Shown: positions 26,801-38,800 of the stretch, one piece after another | How positions within the stretch are numbered: position 1 is the first letter of the stretch | How the letters are laid out: the number at the start of each line of letters is the position of its first letter | Made by a program: the position numbers and the translations under genes | Notes under the pieces: model-generated | Told to the model about the DNA's origin: nothing | Seen by the model: only the letters and a program-made list of their open reading frames with translations | Databases searched by the model: none | DNA from: Chaetorhynchus papuensis | Taxonomy: Eukaryota; Chordata; Aves; Passeriformes; Rhipiduridae | Length of the DNA: 64,000 nt | Assembly (NCBI GenBank): GCA_013396525.1 | Contig: VWYX01000792.1 | Location: forward strand, 132,693 to 196,692 | Direction: 5' to 3'

Positions 26801-29800
26801 GTATAACCTTTGTTAATAATGGCTATAATATAAAAAGCAGTATTTTTAAATTATAAGGCAAGATACCTCTGTTATTTTTGTGATTGGAATATTTCTTTTG
26901 TTTGTTTAAAAAAAAAATAGTGACTTGTTCCTAGGCTGGCCACATAAGAAACTTCTGTCTTTCAGAAGTGTTTACACAGTGAGCAAGTCTGGAACCAAAA
27001 TGTAATACAGAAAATGTTGCATGAACTCAGTATTCACCCATCAGGTGACCTAGGGCAAGGCAAGATAAACAGTAGGAACATTAATCTAGGTTGGGTGGGG
27101 TTTTTTTGTTTTGTTTTGTCAGTCTTTTGTTTGTTTAGTGGTGGTTTTAAGCACGTAACGTAAATTATGTCTTAGTACTATCTCTTCAAATGTTTTGTGG
27201 ATATTGGGTTTTTCTGAGTGTAGAAAATAACTAGGCATTTTGTTCAAGAAACTTTTCTGAAGTGTTGTTAATCACAAAGAGCCTTCTGGGTCAGGAATAA
27301 CCCATCATTTGCTTATCATGGGTGTCTGGGAGCATGTGCTGAAAGAAGGATCATTGCACTCATGCCCTGCTCTTAAACTTCTTCCCAGCCACTGTCAGAC
27401 AGATGTTACAAGAGAGGTCTGTCCCCAAACAGCAGACGTTGTGTTACAACAGAAGAGAAGCCTCAGAGGAGTAGAAGAATTGCACACAAGAAGGAGCTTT
27501 CTGAACTGAGCTTCTTTCTATCAAGGACCAGTGTCCATCCTCTGTGGATCATATTTAGGGAAGAGTATAAGCAAGTGCATTTTTCTGTCAAACTCAGGTT
27601 GAGTCTACTTGGGATTCTAGGCATTTAGAGGAGGGAAGTTATAAATGGACATCTGATGGTGCCATGCTCAGTTGCTGGTTTTGATTTAACTCATTCTGTC
27701 ACAGAGGCTGGTATTAAAAGGCAGGAATATGTGACCTCTGTGTACTGTCCTGGTCTCTCAAACCCCTTCCACTGTAATAAGATGAATTCTTACATATCAA
27801 TGAGAAACTGAAATCTTGCTTTTAGGGAGGCATTTGACAAAGTCATACACTTCTGGTTTTAAGACAATGGTCTCTGAAGGACGAAGTAGAACCAAAAAAA
27901 TTTCAGCAGCAGTGGCAACCTTCTCAGATGCCTGATAGTCTTCTGAGCTTATTTCTGACGATCATAGAGGGGTGGCACAGGTCTTTGACAAATATGCGAT
28001 GTGATTATAAAAAGTCATCTGAGTGCTGATAGTGTTCTCTGTGAAAAGAACCCTTCGGTTACAGGAGTGGATGAAAATCTCGTTTAACTTCATCTTCCTT
28101 TAGGTACCTAGTCCCATGAAGCAGCATGCTGATAATACAATATTTCTTCAATAGGAAGAGATGGCAGAGCTCAAGGCACAGCTTTACCTGCTGGAGAAGG
28201 AGAAGAAGGCATTGGAATTGAAGCTGAGCACTCGAGAGGCCCAGGAGCAGGCCTACCTCGTCCATATTGAGCACTTGAAGTCTGAAGTGGAAGAACAAAA
28301 AGAGCAGAGAATGAGGTCTCTCAGCTCAACCAGCAGCGGAAGCAAAGACAAACTGGGCAAGGTCAGGAGTCAAGTTGCATTTCCAAAGTTAGAAACATGT
28401 TTAATTAAACCTTTCCCGTCCCTACTGCAGTCTTTAGCATGTTAATAATTCTCCTCTTTTGTTTATATGCAGATCTTTTCTCTCTTCCATAGTTGTTAGG
28501 TGGTTCCTTCCATGCTGTGACTTAAGAGGACTTTGCAGAATTGGTGTTAAGCCTGGGCTAAAATAAGGGTGTTCTGAGCCAGTTTTGCCAAACATAAAAG
28601 TTGCTGTGCTTGAGGGTGTGCTTTGCCTGTTGCCACTCACTGGAAACACTGGAAGGGAGTGTAAGCAAAATGCCATTCTCCCCTAAACACAAAATATGAA
28701 AAAAATAGCACTCATTTCTAGGAAGCATTTACAGCACTGAATGACAATCTCTTTCTCCAAGTCAGATTGTAATAATTTGAGAATGAAGACTTTTCTCCCC
28801 TTAATGCAAAATAATGCAAAATAAACAGATTTCTGCATTTGCAGTAATAATTTGCATTAAGAAATAAATACCTTGGAAAACTTCAATTTGTCTTATTTTA
28901 GTGCTGTGTCCCCAGAAAATGTCAATAATGTGTTTAAAAACAAAAGCTAAGAGGTACGTCTTTCTTACTTGTTCCTGGGAATACATCATCTGAATTTTTT
29001 TATTCCAGTGCTTCTTTGTTTCAAGTGTGGTGTCAAAAGAAAATACAAGGAAGGCACCAGCAGTTTCTGCACTGTAGCAGAATTCTGCAAGTCGGTGAGC
29101 TGTGGTGGTTTAAAAAGTATTCAGAGGTGCTTGTGAAGTATTAATCTGTTTAGTCCGTTCCTTGGTATGTTGGTACACTGCCATGTTGCTGTAGCATTGT
29201 GTTCTTTATTTCACCTTCATTTTAAAAGTAACTGTGAACTAAGAGGCTTTCAGAATTTTCTCATTAAGATGGTCAGTAACTTTGAATTAGGTGGCTTTTC
29301 CTTCTTTCCCAGGAATGCAGCGATGGCACCGCAACACCACTAACACTCGCTGAGCTGAGACCATACAATGAGAGTGAACTGACTGCTGAGCTGACAAATG
29401 CACTCAGGAGGTAAGCACAGCTTCCCTCACCAGGGACAGGACTTGTCCTTTAAGTCCAGGGAAAGGTTTATTTCTGAGCCTTCACTCTAACCCTCTGATG
29501 GTTTGAAGAGTGATTGCAGATTTGTCCAGTGAGAAGGAAAGTGATCAAAGTTCTTCTAATTTTCCCCTCTCTCCTGCTGTTGTTCTATAGCTGATTAAAG
29601 TCTTCATGTGGTGCTCAACTCCATTCTCCTTGAGGTTCTCTAAAATTCAGTTGAATTTTAGAAATAAACCCTCAAAATGGCAGTAATTACCATATTTAGG
29701 CAAGAGTATGAGACATAAAACAGTGACAAGACTTTGTCGTGTGCATAAAGAAAACCTTTAGTGAAGACAGGATTTGAAGTGTGATCTTAGGTTAAGAAGG

Positions 29801-32800
29801 TTGGCCGCAGGTTAGAACTTGGGTAGGAGTTATAGGAGTGGGAATTGCAGGCATTTTGATGACTCAGATGCTCCATTTGCCTCCTGAGTGTGTAAGTGGA
29901 GCCACAGTTCAATTACAAATGACATTGTGTGAGGCATTAGCTTTCCAATGGGAGAGAAAATTGATGTCTTGACAAACAGCTTTTATCAACAGCCAGGTTT
30001 TAAGCCTAAGCTTTCAGTACAGTTATACATTAGCTAGATACTTGTTTGTGCAGCAGTTTTTTGTGCACCAGCTGTGTGGTAAACTTCATGACAAAGAAAT
30101 TCACAGTTTCGATAATGGTTTCAGTACTTGTTCCACCTTTTCCATGAAATGGCTGTCTGATATCTAATCTAGTTCTTATATTTAGAACCTGTCCAAAATG
30201 CTGCTAAGAATTTTGGCTGGGAAGAGTGTGTTTTGCTGTAATGGTGTTTCCACCCTCTTTGAGGGTGGAATGTCCTTTCAGGCAGCTGTGGTGTTTCATT
30301 CCTGAGGTGGTTTTTTTCATAGGTGCAATGTGTGGTGTGCCTGGGGACAGTTAAGCCTGAAAGGCATTATGTAAAAATGTAAGATCATTACCAGTGCAGA
30401 ATCAATACATCTCATACCATTTGCTTAGTAGTCTGGCAGTTGCTGAGTACTTAGTTTGCATGATGCAGGAAACAAAATTCCATGGGTAAAATAATCAAAA
30501 CTGTCGCTTGTGTGTGGGTGGATAAAACCCATCGACAAAGTAATTTGCATAAACATTGCAGAGAGCATTGGCCTCCCCCAGATCCCCCACCCTGCAGCCC
30601 TGGTGTGAGCTGCTCCACCAGCATTTTCTCCCTTCACTCAAGCTGCTGCTTCTTCCTGCTCTTGTTATTTGCTCCTGGATCTCGAGAAGATGCCAATGAC
30701 CTTAGTTAGTAGAGGTTTGAGTATAGTCATGAAATGTGGTTTGCTGACAACACAGAGAAAACAACTTTGCTTTATCTACTAGGCCTTAAGTTGATTAGCA
30801 TGGATTTCCAGCCAAGGGCCTCGCAAGTACAGTTTGTCAGGCAGAAATGGAGAAGAAAAATAATCGGATTAAACTTCACATAAATTGTGAAGGCTCTCTG
30901 TGTAATGGAAATACGACTGTACTAAATGTGATTGCTGCCAGTGGGGCTCAAGCACAGTTCCCGCAAGCTGTGCAGACAGGGTATTTTTCTCCCTAATCAG
31001 TGTGCCAGCCAAATCAGGCTGAATGCTTAACCCTCCTTGCCCTAAAGTCTTGTCTCTGCAAGTCAGTTGAAGGTCTGTCTAGCACATGGAAAAAGCTTAC
31101 TGCAACCTGTTTAGCCACAGCTATCTAAAAAATACCAGCAGTCCCTAACTGCTGTTCTGGATAAATGGGCTCTCAAATATCAGAATGACATTTATACCAT
31201 CACAAATCCACAAAAGAGTTCTAAAAATGATCAAAGTCCTTTTTCCTCTGCAAGTGTATCCTACTCAGCTGCCAAAGTAGGACCAGAATACAAAATTAAA
31301 AGTATTTGTCCCAATAGCTGTGTTTGCTGAAAGGTGGAGGGGAGATGTGAAACAAGTGCATATCATGCTCTGTGGTGCAGAGACAGTATTTAAATGCCAA
31401 TATTCAGGAGTGGTTTTGGGCTGAAACACTGTTTCAGCAGTGTTTCAGGGTTACAGTTCATGCACACATCCAGCAATTGGTCCTACCTGTTGTTTCTCCA
31501 GGCAGTAGGCACTGGTGCAGGGGACAAGAAGGATAGGGGAAAAAATCCATTTGCTTTTGAGCCTGTTTGTCAGAGCATGTGATACCAATCAGCAGCCCTG
31601 CTTCCTGTCCCCTCCTCATCCTGTCATTACAGAGACTAAAGCTCTGGCTGCTTCCCCTCTACTACTTTCCCATTCTGTCCTTCTGTTGCTGTTAAATTGT
31701 CAGGTTCTTCTCAGTTAATTGAAACAGAGTGAAACCTAAATAAAACAGCAGGACGTAGTTACAGTTTGGGTTTTGGTGTAGTTTGGAAGCATTTATTTGC
31801 TCAGTCTGCAAATGGCCATGCAGCAGAACAGTCTCATCCACTGATGAGTCTCATCCACTGAGCCAGGCTGCTTCTCTCTGCAGATGTGGATTTCTTTGTA
31901 AATCTGGAATCCAGCAGTGTGTTGTGAAGCTTTTGTTGGTAGTGCCCATCAGCAGAAATTCAAGGCAGAAACAGTTCTTCATCTATTGTGTCATAACATA
32001 CTTGTTCTACATCAGCTCAGGATTTCCTGTGTAGTGCTCAGCATTAAAACCCATCTTTTTACAGAATTCAGTTTTCTTTTACGCGGTCGCTATGCTAACT
32101 GGGAGAAATGTAAGTTATCTCTAAGTCCTATGCTGTTAAAGTTACATCTAGGTTAACTAATTTCTGGTATTGCAGGTTAAGCTCACTAATTTAGAGACAC
32201 ATCCTGTGCCAGCAAACAGTAATGTAAACACTTTCTGCCAGAGCCTTTAACAGTTTTATTTTCCCCTTTCTCTTTTCTTGATGGAATGATGAAGTGCTTT
32301 AATGGACATGAAGCCTCTTCTTTCTTGAGTTTGACGCATGCATAAACGAGCTTCTTGTCAGGAAATACCTTATTCTTGTGAGGGCAGAAATGTGTTCTCA
32401 GCAGCCTCATGGCCTGCTGCTGACACCTTGATGATTGTGCCAGAGGCCAGTTTTATAAGACAAGATCTGGTTGAATATCATGACACATACATGACACAGT
32501 CTCTTAGGGGAGACCTTGAAACAATCTCTTCCTTGCTGGTTTGTTCTGCTCTGCTGGGGCAGGGCAGGGAGCACTGTACATGACTTGATGAGTTTGTAAC
32601 TTAGTATGCACACACCAGGTTATGCATTAATGCAGGTAAATGCATTAGAGGTGGCAGGAAGGAAGTAGTAATAATTCCGTCCTGCTTTACAAGGGCGATG
32701 ATAATGGTGATGGAACTGATCTTTTCTTCTGCTAGGTTCTTTCATTCTGTGAAAAACGGCCAAGCTGGAAAGACTCAAACTTCTCCCTCTCCCCAGGCCT

Positions 32801-35800
32801 TGCTACAATGCTTTGATTGTTGAGGTCCTCCTGTGGTCTCTCCTTGTATTTCCAGCTGCTGATACCTTTTCTGTCTACATAGGGTTGTATTTTATTAATA
32901 TATTTAGAGAATTATTTATAAATCATTAAAATACTTGGCCAGGAAGGAGCTGGCAGTACTAGGCAAGGACCATGGCAGGCAAAACACTTTGTAACCAGAC
33001 TGACTGTTCAGACCTCAGCTGCATAATCATTTGGCACAAAATTACGATCCTTGATATTTGTGCAGGGTTACATGAATTGTCTCAGTCTAGACATGTTTCA
33101 GTATATCACTCACAAAAGAGTGACTTTCTATCTGGCAACACTACAAAGGAGCTTTATATTTACCATGCCTGATGTCTTCTGAACTGAGAGATAATGTAGT
33201 GAGTGATGCTTCTAATTGTGAAGTCAGTGTGGAGAGAGGAAATGAGTAGTAATCAGTAGGACTGGCAAACAGCTCTTTAAATGTTAACAAAAAGTACATT
33301 TTGCACAGAGCTGTGGTCCTGCCCCTCTGGAGTGGAAGCTGCAGGTATTTCTAGTTGGACATAAAAATGCATCCTATTGCAATAACTTCCCTGTGTCTAT
33401 TAGAGACAGAGCAATGTTTGTTGCAGTCTTAGGTCCTTATCCCTGTCTGAAGACACAACCATGTTTTGTACCAAAAATTCTGTTCAGAGAGCAAACATTT
33501 CAATAGAAAGCTGGGCCAAGGCATGGCAGTGACTGTTTCCTGACACGGTGTCAGTGAGAGAGAAATCAAGCCACCTTCCTTTATCTTAAATTTCTGTAAA
33601 CTTCATGTGGCGGCATCTTAGCTTGGCACATTTTCAAGGGCCGACCTTAGTTTTATGATAGCAGGAGTACTGACTATCACTGAAATTCAGGCCTGTCCCA
33701 AGCATCAGTAAGGGTGTCTCAGAAATGGAAATAGAAATGCCTAAAACATGTCATACTATAATCATTCAGATTTGAAATTACTCTTTAGACTTTTACTGAT
33801 TTGTAAAAGCCTCTTCTTTCCTGGCCAAGGTACAGGACGAACATGCAGTGGGTAGAAATGGGAGAGAGGCAGGGGTTTGTGTACTGGACCTACTGATACC
33901 TCCTCAGCTGCTTTCTGTCAGTGTTTGCTTATTTCTGTTCACCAATTATGAGATCAATTAAATGAGGAGATAAGTGACTCTGAGGCAGTAGAAAGCCAGA
34001 CAGACACTAGCATGGACTGCAGTCATCGCAGGTTTCAGAGATGTCTCTTTTTTATGACTGTGCAATATCCTGCTGTGTTTTCCCCTTGGCTGCCTGAGGG
34101 GCTTCAGGAGGCATGGCCTATCTCTGGAAATCCCTCTGGAGAGTCCCATGAGAGAAACTTTCTCGCAAGAAGAATAGTGACTCATGTTGATATCAGGGAC
34201 AGATTCCTTAGAAGCACCTCAAGTAGCTATTTTTACCACATGCCTTACAGACAACCATAATTTGTCTTTTTCTCCGCTTTTGACATGGAGCAAGTAGTTC
34301 TTCTTACCACCATGTGGCTATCTGAACTGCTGAGCTGCTGTGCACATGGATATAATCATCACAGGAAACTCCAAATAGCTCCAGGTCTGGAGAGCTTCCA
34401 GGCTGGGCTGGCAGAGCTGGGTGGGAGGTTTGAGCAGTGAGTGTGGCAGGCATGCTGCTGCCTCCTCCAGGGCTGTTCTCCCGTTTTGCTGCCAGTATGT
34501 TGCTTCCAGGACCACACCTGGCCTGTCTCCCCACTGCAGGTGGTGTAACACATGCCTGTGGTACTGTCTGGTTTTTGAGATCTGTTCTGAGCATCTTGAC
34601 AATCAGCAAAAAAAGCAGTACAGTGTTTTACACCAGCAAAGTGGTTTTTAAAGCACCCTCTGTCACCTCTGCAATCAGGAAAGGCCTCCTGTGCACAGGT
34701 AGCTGGCAGCACGGGTGGTGCTTCAGCAGGTGAGCCAGGAAGGCATGGCATTGGAGGAGGGTGGCTCTCTTGGCATTTGTGTAGTGTTGCTTTGTTGCAT
34801 CTTTAAAACATGTATGATATTCTTGTTGTTTTCCTTAGCAGGCCAAGCCAGACCAGTGAGGCAAGCATGCATTTGAATTAGCTTGGGGATTCTGCGTGCC
34901 AGCCTGACATAAGATGTTAAACTGCTGATGAAAAGAGAATTTATCTGCATTCCTTTTAAATGTCCAGCTGTTATCTCCTGAGAGGAGAGGAGTCAAATGC
35001 CTAGGAAAAACAATCATGTGTCACCCTGTTCAACTGGAAAAGTCAGAGGGGAGTGAGGGATGGTGCCAGGCTCAGTACAGCAGGAGTGTATCGGGGGAGG
35101 AGTAGGAGTGGAGTGTGGGGTGGAAGGTGTGTGCCTTCCCTTCAAAGCAGGGGCCTGGCAGATAGCTATGGACCATGCAGGAGGTGCCTTCCCTCCCTCC
35201 CCTTCCCCACCCCCAGTGGCCTGGGGCTGCCCTGCCGGCATGGATAGCTCTGCCAGGGATCCTCTGGCCTCTGTCCCCCTGGGAAAGCTGCTCCTGGTGC
35301 TGCTGTGTCAGGGCTTTGAGCCTGCGGAGCTCAGGGGCAGGTGCTGAGCTGAACCTGGTCGCCCCACTCCTCAGGGGGAGCCAGGATTTGAAGGGATCTG
35401 CCTGTATCAGATCTCTTCTGATGGGTAAGAGGACGTGCCCTAGGGATGGCAAGACTCCTCTGCCTGGCTGTGGGAAAGTTTCTCACCTCTTCATTTGGAG
35501 ACAGTTCATTGTTCCTCTTTTGCTTCAGATTTGGCAAGAGCTGTGGTGCTCTTGACTCCGGGGCAGAGGGGTGGTAGCTGGTGCTTTCACAAGAAGGGGA
35601 GCTAGCTGGGTGCACTCCAAGCCAGGGGCAGAAAAATCAACTTTCTGCGTGCCAGAGAAGAGCAGCTTCCTGTTTGCAGCACCGGGGAATTTTCAATGAA
35701 ATCAGCAAGAGCAGGAAAATCTGGGAAGAATTCTAGAAGCACATGAAACCTGAACATGTCTGGAAAAGCCCAGACTGGAGGGAAAATATAAAGGTGCTCA

Positions 35801-38800
35801 TGACCTTGGTTACATTACTGTGTGCCAAACATGGTGTCAGTGTGTGGAGGCCAAATTGACAGAAACACAGTTTCCTTTATGGCCCTAGCAGAATTCCCCA
35901 CTCGCCGAACTGGTAGCATTGAAACCAGAGAACACCAGTTAGCCCCTTCCTATTCAGCCATCCTGAAACAAAAAGCCCTTGAAAACCACCATGCAACTGC
36001 CCACTGAGTGTTTTGATTGTGAAAATACCAAACAAAAGCCTTTATTACCAGCGTATTAGGCATGTCACTGAAAATAGTGTTTTTAGCAGATGTCGTAGGC
36101 TGTAGGCCTTTGAATACACTCATTCTGAGCTTTTCCCTGGAAAGGGAGCAGTCAGGGATTTCCCCAGCTGACTTCTCAGTAGCAGAGAGCCCTTGTGCTG
36201 GAAGTGAGCCATGCCCCCAGATCATAGGCTCGTTCCCTCTTCTGGGAATACTTGCTCATTTTCTCTGTGCACATGAAGTGTTGTGGCTGTGTTTTCTGCA
36301 GCTCCAGCTTGCAGTAGCCACTTGGAGGAGAAACTGTTGGGATAAAAAGCTCTGTTGACTTCTGCAGTCCAACAGACTTGTGAGTCAGGGGCTCACAGAA
36401 ATTGTGTTCTCCATAAAACAGTTGCTTCTTCTTTCCTCTTGCTATCAAAATATACAGATAAGTGCTTTCTTGGGATACACAGAGGTCCATATTACAGCCC
36501 TGGGGCACAATAGCAGTGTGAGTTTGATGTGTATCCTTGCGTGGGAGTTAGGACCTCAGACTCTGGAAGACTGTCTGGCAGCAGCAGGCTGTGCCTACAT
36601 CAGTAGGATGTTTTGTGTGTCTGTCACATCACGTGCAGTTCCATCCCTGGTTTGCAGCTCTGGCGTGTTCTCATTGTGGACACATGCTTCATATGCAATA
36701 TTGAAAATACCCTGCCATATGAAGCCTGTAGTGGCTGATTTTCCACATCCTGCACTCAGGAAAGTACTGTGGTGCTGGACATCCCCTTCGGACAACACCT
36801 CAGGATTCAGTACCACTCCTGTTCACTGCCTAACTAAGCAACCAGTTTTGAAGAGAAACAAGTAAGGACAACTCTTTCTGACCAAACTGAGGGAAGCAGG
36901 AGGAGTCAGCATTGCGAGGCATGCGGTTCTTAGCAGCCCATGAGGTGCAGCTCTGAGCTCTCTCATCTGCTGCTCAGACAGAAGATGCAGCACCCTGGGG
37001 AAAACCTTACATGTTTTTAGTGTGTAACAGTCATTAACCAAGTGCATCTTCATTTCCCAGAGTAAACCAAGGTGTTTGCTCTGCCTTTACTGTTGCTGCT
37101 GTGTCTGGCTACTCAGGTGTGACTTGTTCTATGAAATGTCTCCTGAAGTAGGGGTATTTAAATAGGCAGTTTTAAAATTAGGAACAAATGTAAAAGTAGA
37201 TCCCTATGGATTGTTTTTTCAGACTTTTGGGACATTTCAGCACGTGCAATCAAACCACCAATTGCTTTCCATGAGATTAAGGTTGAGTAGGTATTATCTA
37301 GTGCTGTTCACTGACTTCAAGAGATCATGAAAAGCCAAAAGAAATACACGTATTTTACTGGTGCCAATGTAAATTTGAGTCATCTATAGATCTGAAGTAT
37401 TACCCACTGTTCCTATTTGGCTAGAAGGTTCAGAACTGGCATCTCAAAAGATGTTTAAGTAGCTTAAAGAGGGTGCTTATCACTCTGCTGGCTCTGTGTC
37501 TGACAAGCAGCAAGACAAGGATGTTGTACACCAAATGTAAAGATATACAGCTCAGGCTGAACAGGGCTGGTTGAAAGGTGTGAGTGAAAAACAGACAAAA
37601 GGTGATATCATTGTTTTATCAGGTAACAGTCACTATAGCAACCAAACTTTACCATGCATGAGGAGTTCCTCAAAATCTTTCCACTGTGTTTCTTTTCCAC
37701 GCAGCTTTTGTTACAGCAGGTGTGTGAAGGACCTCAGCTGCAGTGAACTGTGGCTCTACTGGGCTCTTTCCCATGGGACTGTGTGCAGTGTTTTCACAGC
37801 TACATCTTTTCTTGCACGTGATGTTAAATCAGCCTCACGTGGTTTTGAGATTTCCCTGCCCATCCAAACACTGTGCATGTTTATTCCACTGGACTTGCTG
37901 TTCACCCTGGGTCATCGTGCTGGGAATGGTGCTACTGAGCCTTCCCCAGAGCCTCTGGAGCAGAGAAGTACCAAATTTACCCTACTCTGTTCTGTCACAT
38001 CAGTAATGCCACAAATTGCTTTAGGTCTGGCTGCTGCCACATCTTATCTCTTCTTGTTTATGTTCTGGGTCTTTTTCTTCCTGTTTTCATTGCAGAACAC
38101 ACATTTTGGCTGTAGACTGTGCTGAGCCTTTCTGATGGCTGAGATAGGATATAAAAAATTAAGATTTACATTTGGGGTGCATGGCAGTGAACCTTTAAAT
38201 GTGAGGGAGAAGGATTGCGTTACTTGAAAGCAGAGAGCGTGTTCCTTCAATGAAAGGACGTACAAAGAATACTGATGATCCTTCATTAACAAGGGCCTTC
38301 TTATGTCCTTTTTAATATGGCTGGTAAACCAGCGCCTGAGTGTGTTGGGATAGACTGCTAACTTGGAGTATTTCCCCGGCTGACTTCGTGAAAGCCCTTC
38401 TGTTGCTGCTGGAGCCAGGCACTGTCCTTTTCTCCGGTGATGAAAGGCTGCCGTACCCAGGCCTTCCTGGGAACTACAGGCTGCTGAGCTGGGATTTCAG
38501 GAGGATCCGTGTGGTCTCTGCAGAGCTGGGGAAGCTTTCGCAAACTTCAGGGTATTCATTCCCCTTGGGCTTATATGGGAGCTGAGTCATCTCATTATTG
38601 AGATGAAAACAAGTGCACTCACGTAGCAGCCCCGCAACAAAGCAGGAGGGAGAGCTGGATCACTGCAAAGGGGATGCAGGCAGCAAAGCACAGGCTCCAT
38701 GTAAACACACAAAGTTCCCAAGTGTAAGGTTTGATGCTGCAAAATCTGTGTCCCCATTGAGCCCAGCTCCATGTGATTCTTAAAACATCTTTTTTTTTTT

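Noticed and set aside
27821..27850. Short translated stretch FREAFDKVIH resembling a reverse-transcriptase motif
   Set aside because: Only ten residues are similar, a stop follows shortly, and no flanking CR1 sequence could be aligned by eye.
34300..35620. Cluster of overlapping frames on both strands in a GC-richer intron part
   Set aside because: Several frames are open at once on both strands, as expected for GC-rich non-coding DNA; no family motif was seen.
37571..38125. 184-codon + strand frame
   Set aside because: Low-complexity Ser/Phe/Leu-rich composition, no homology I recognise, and intronic.
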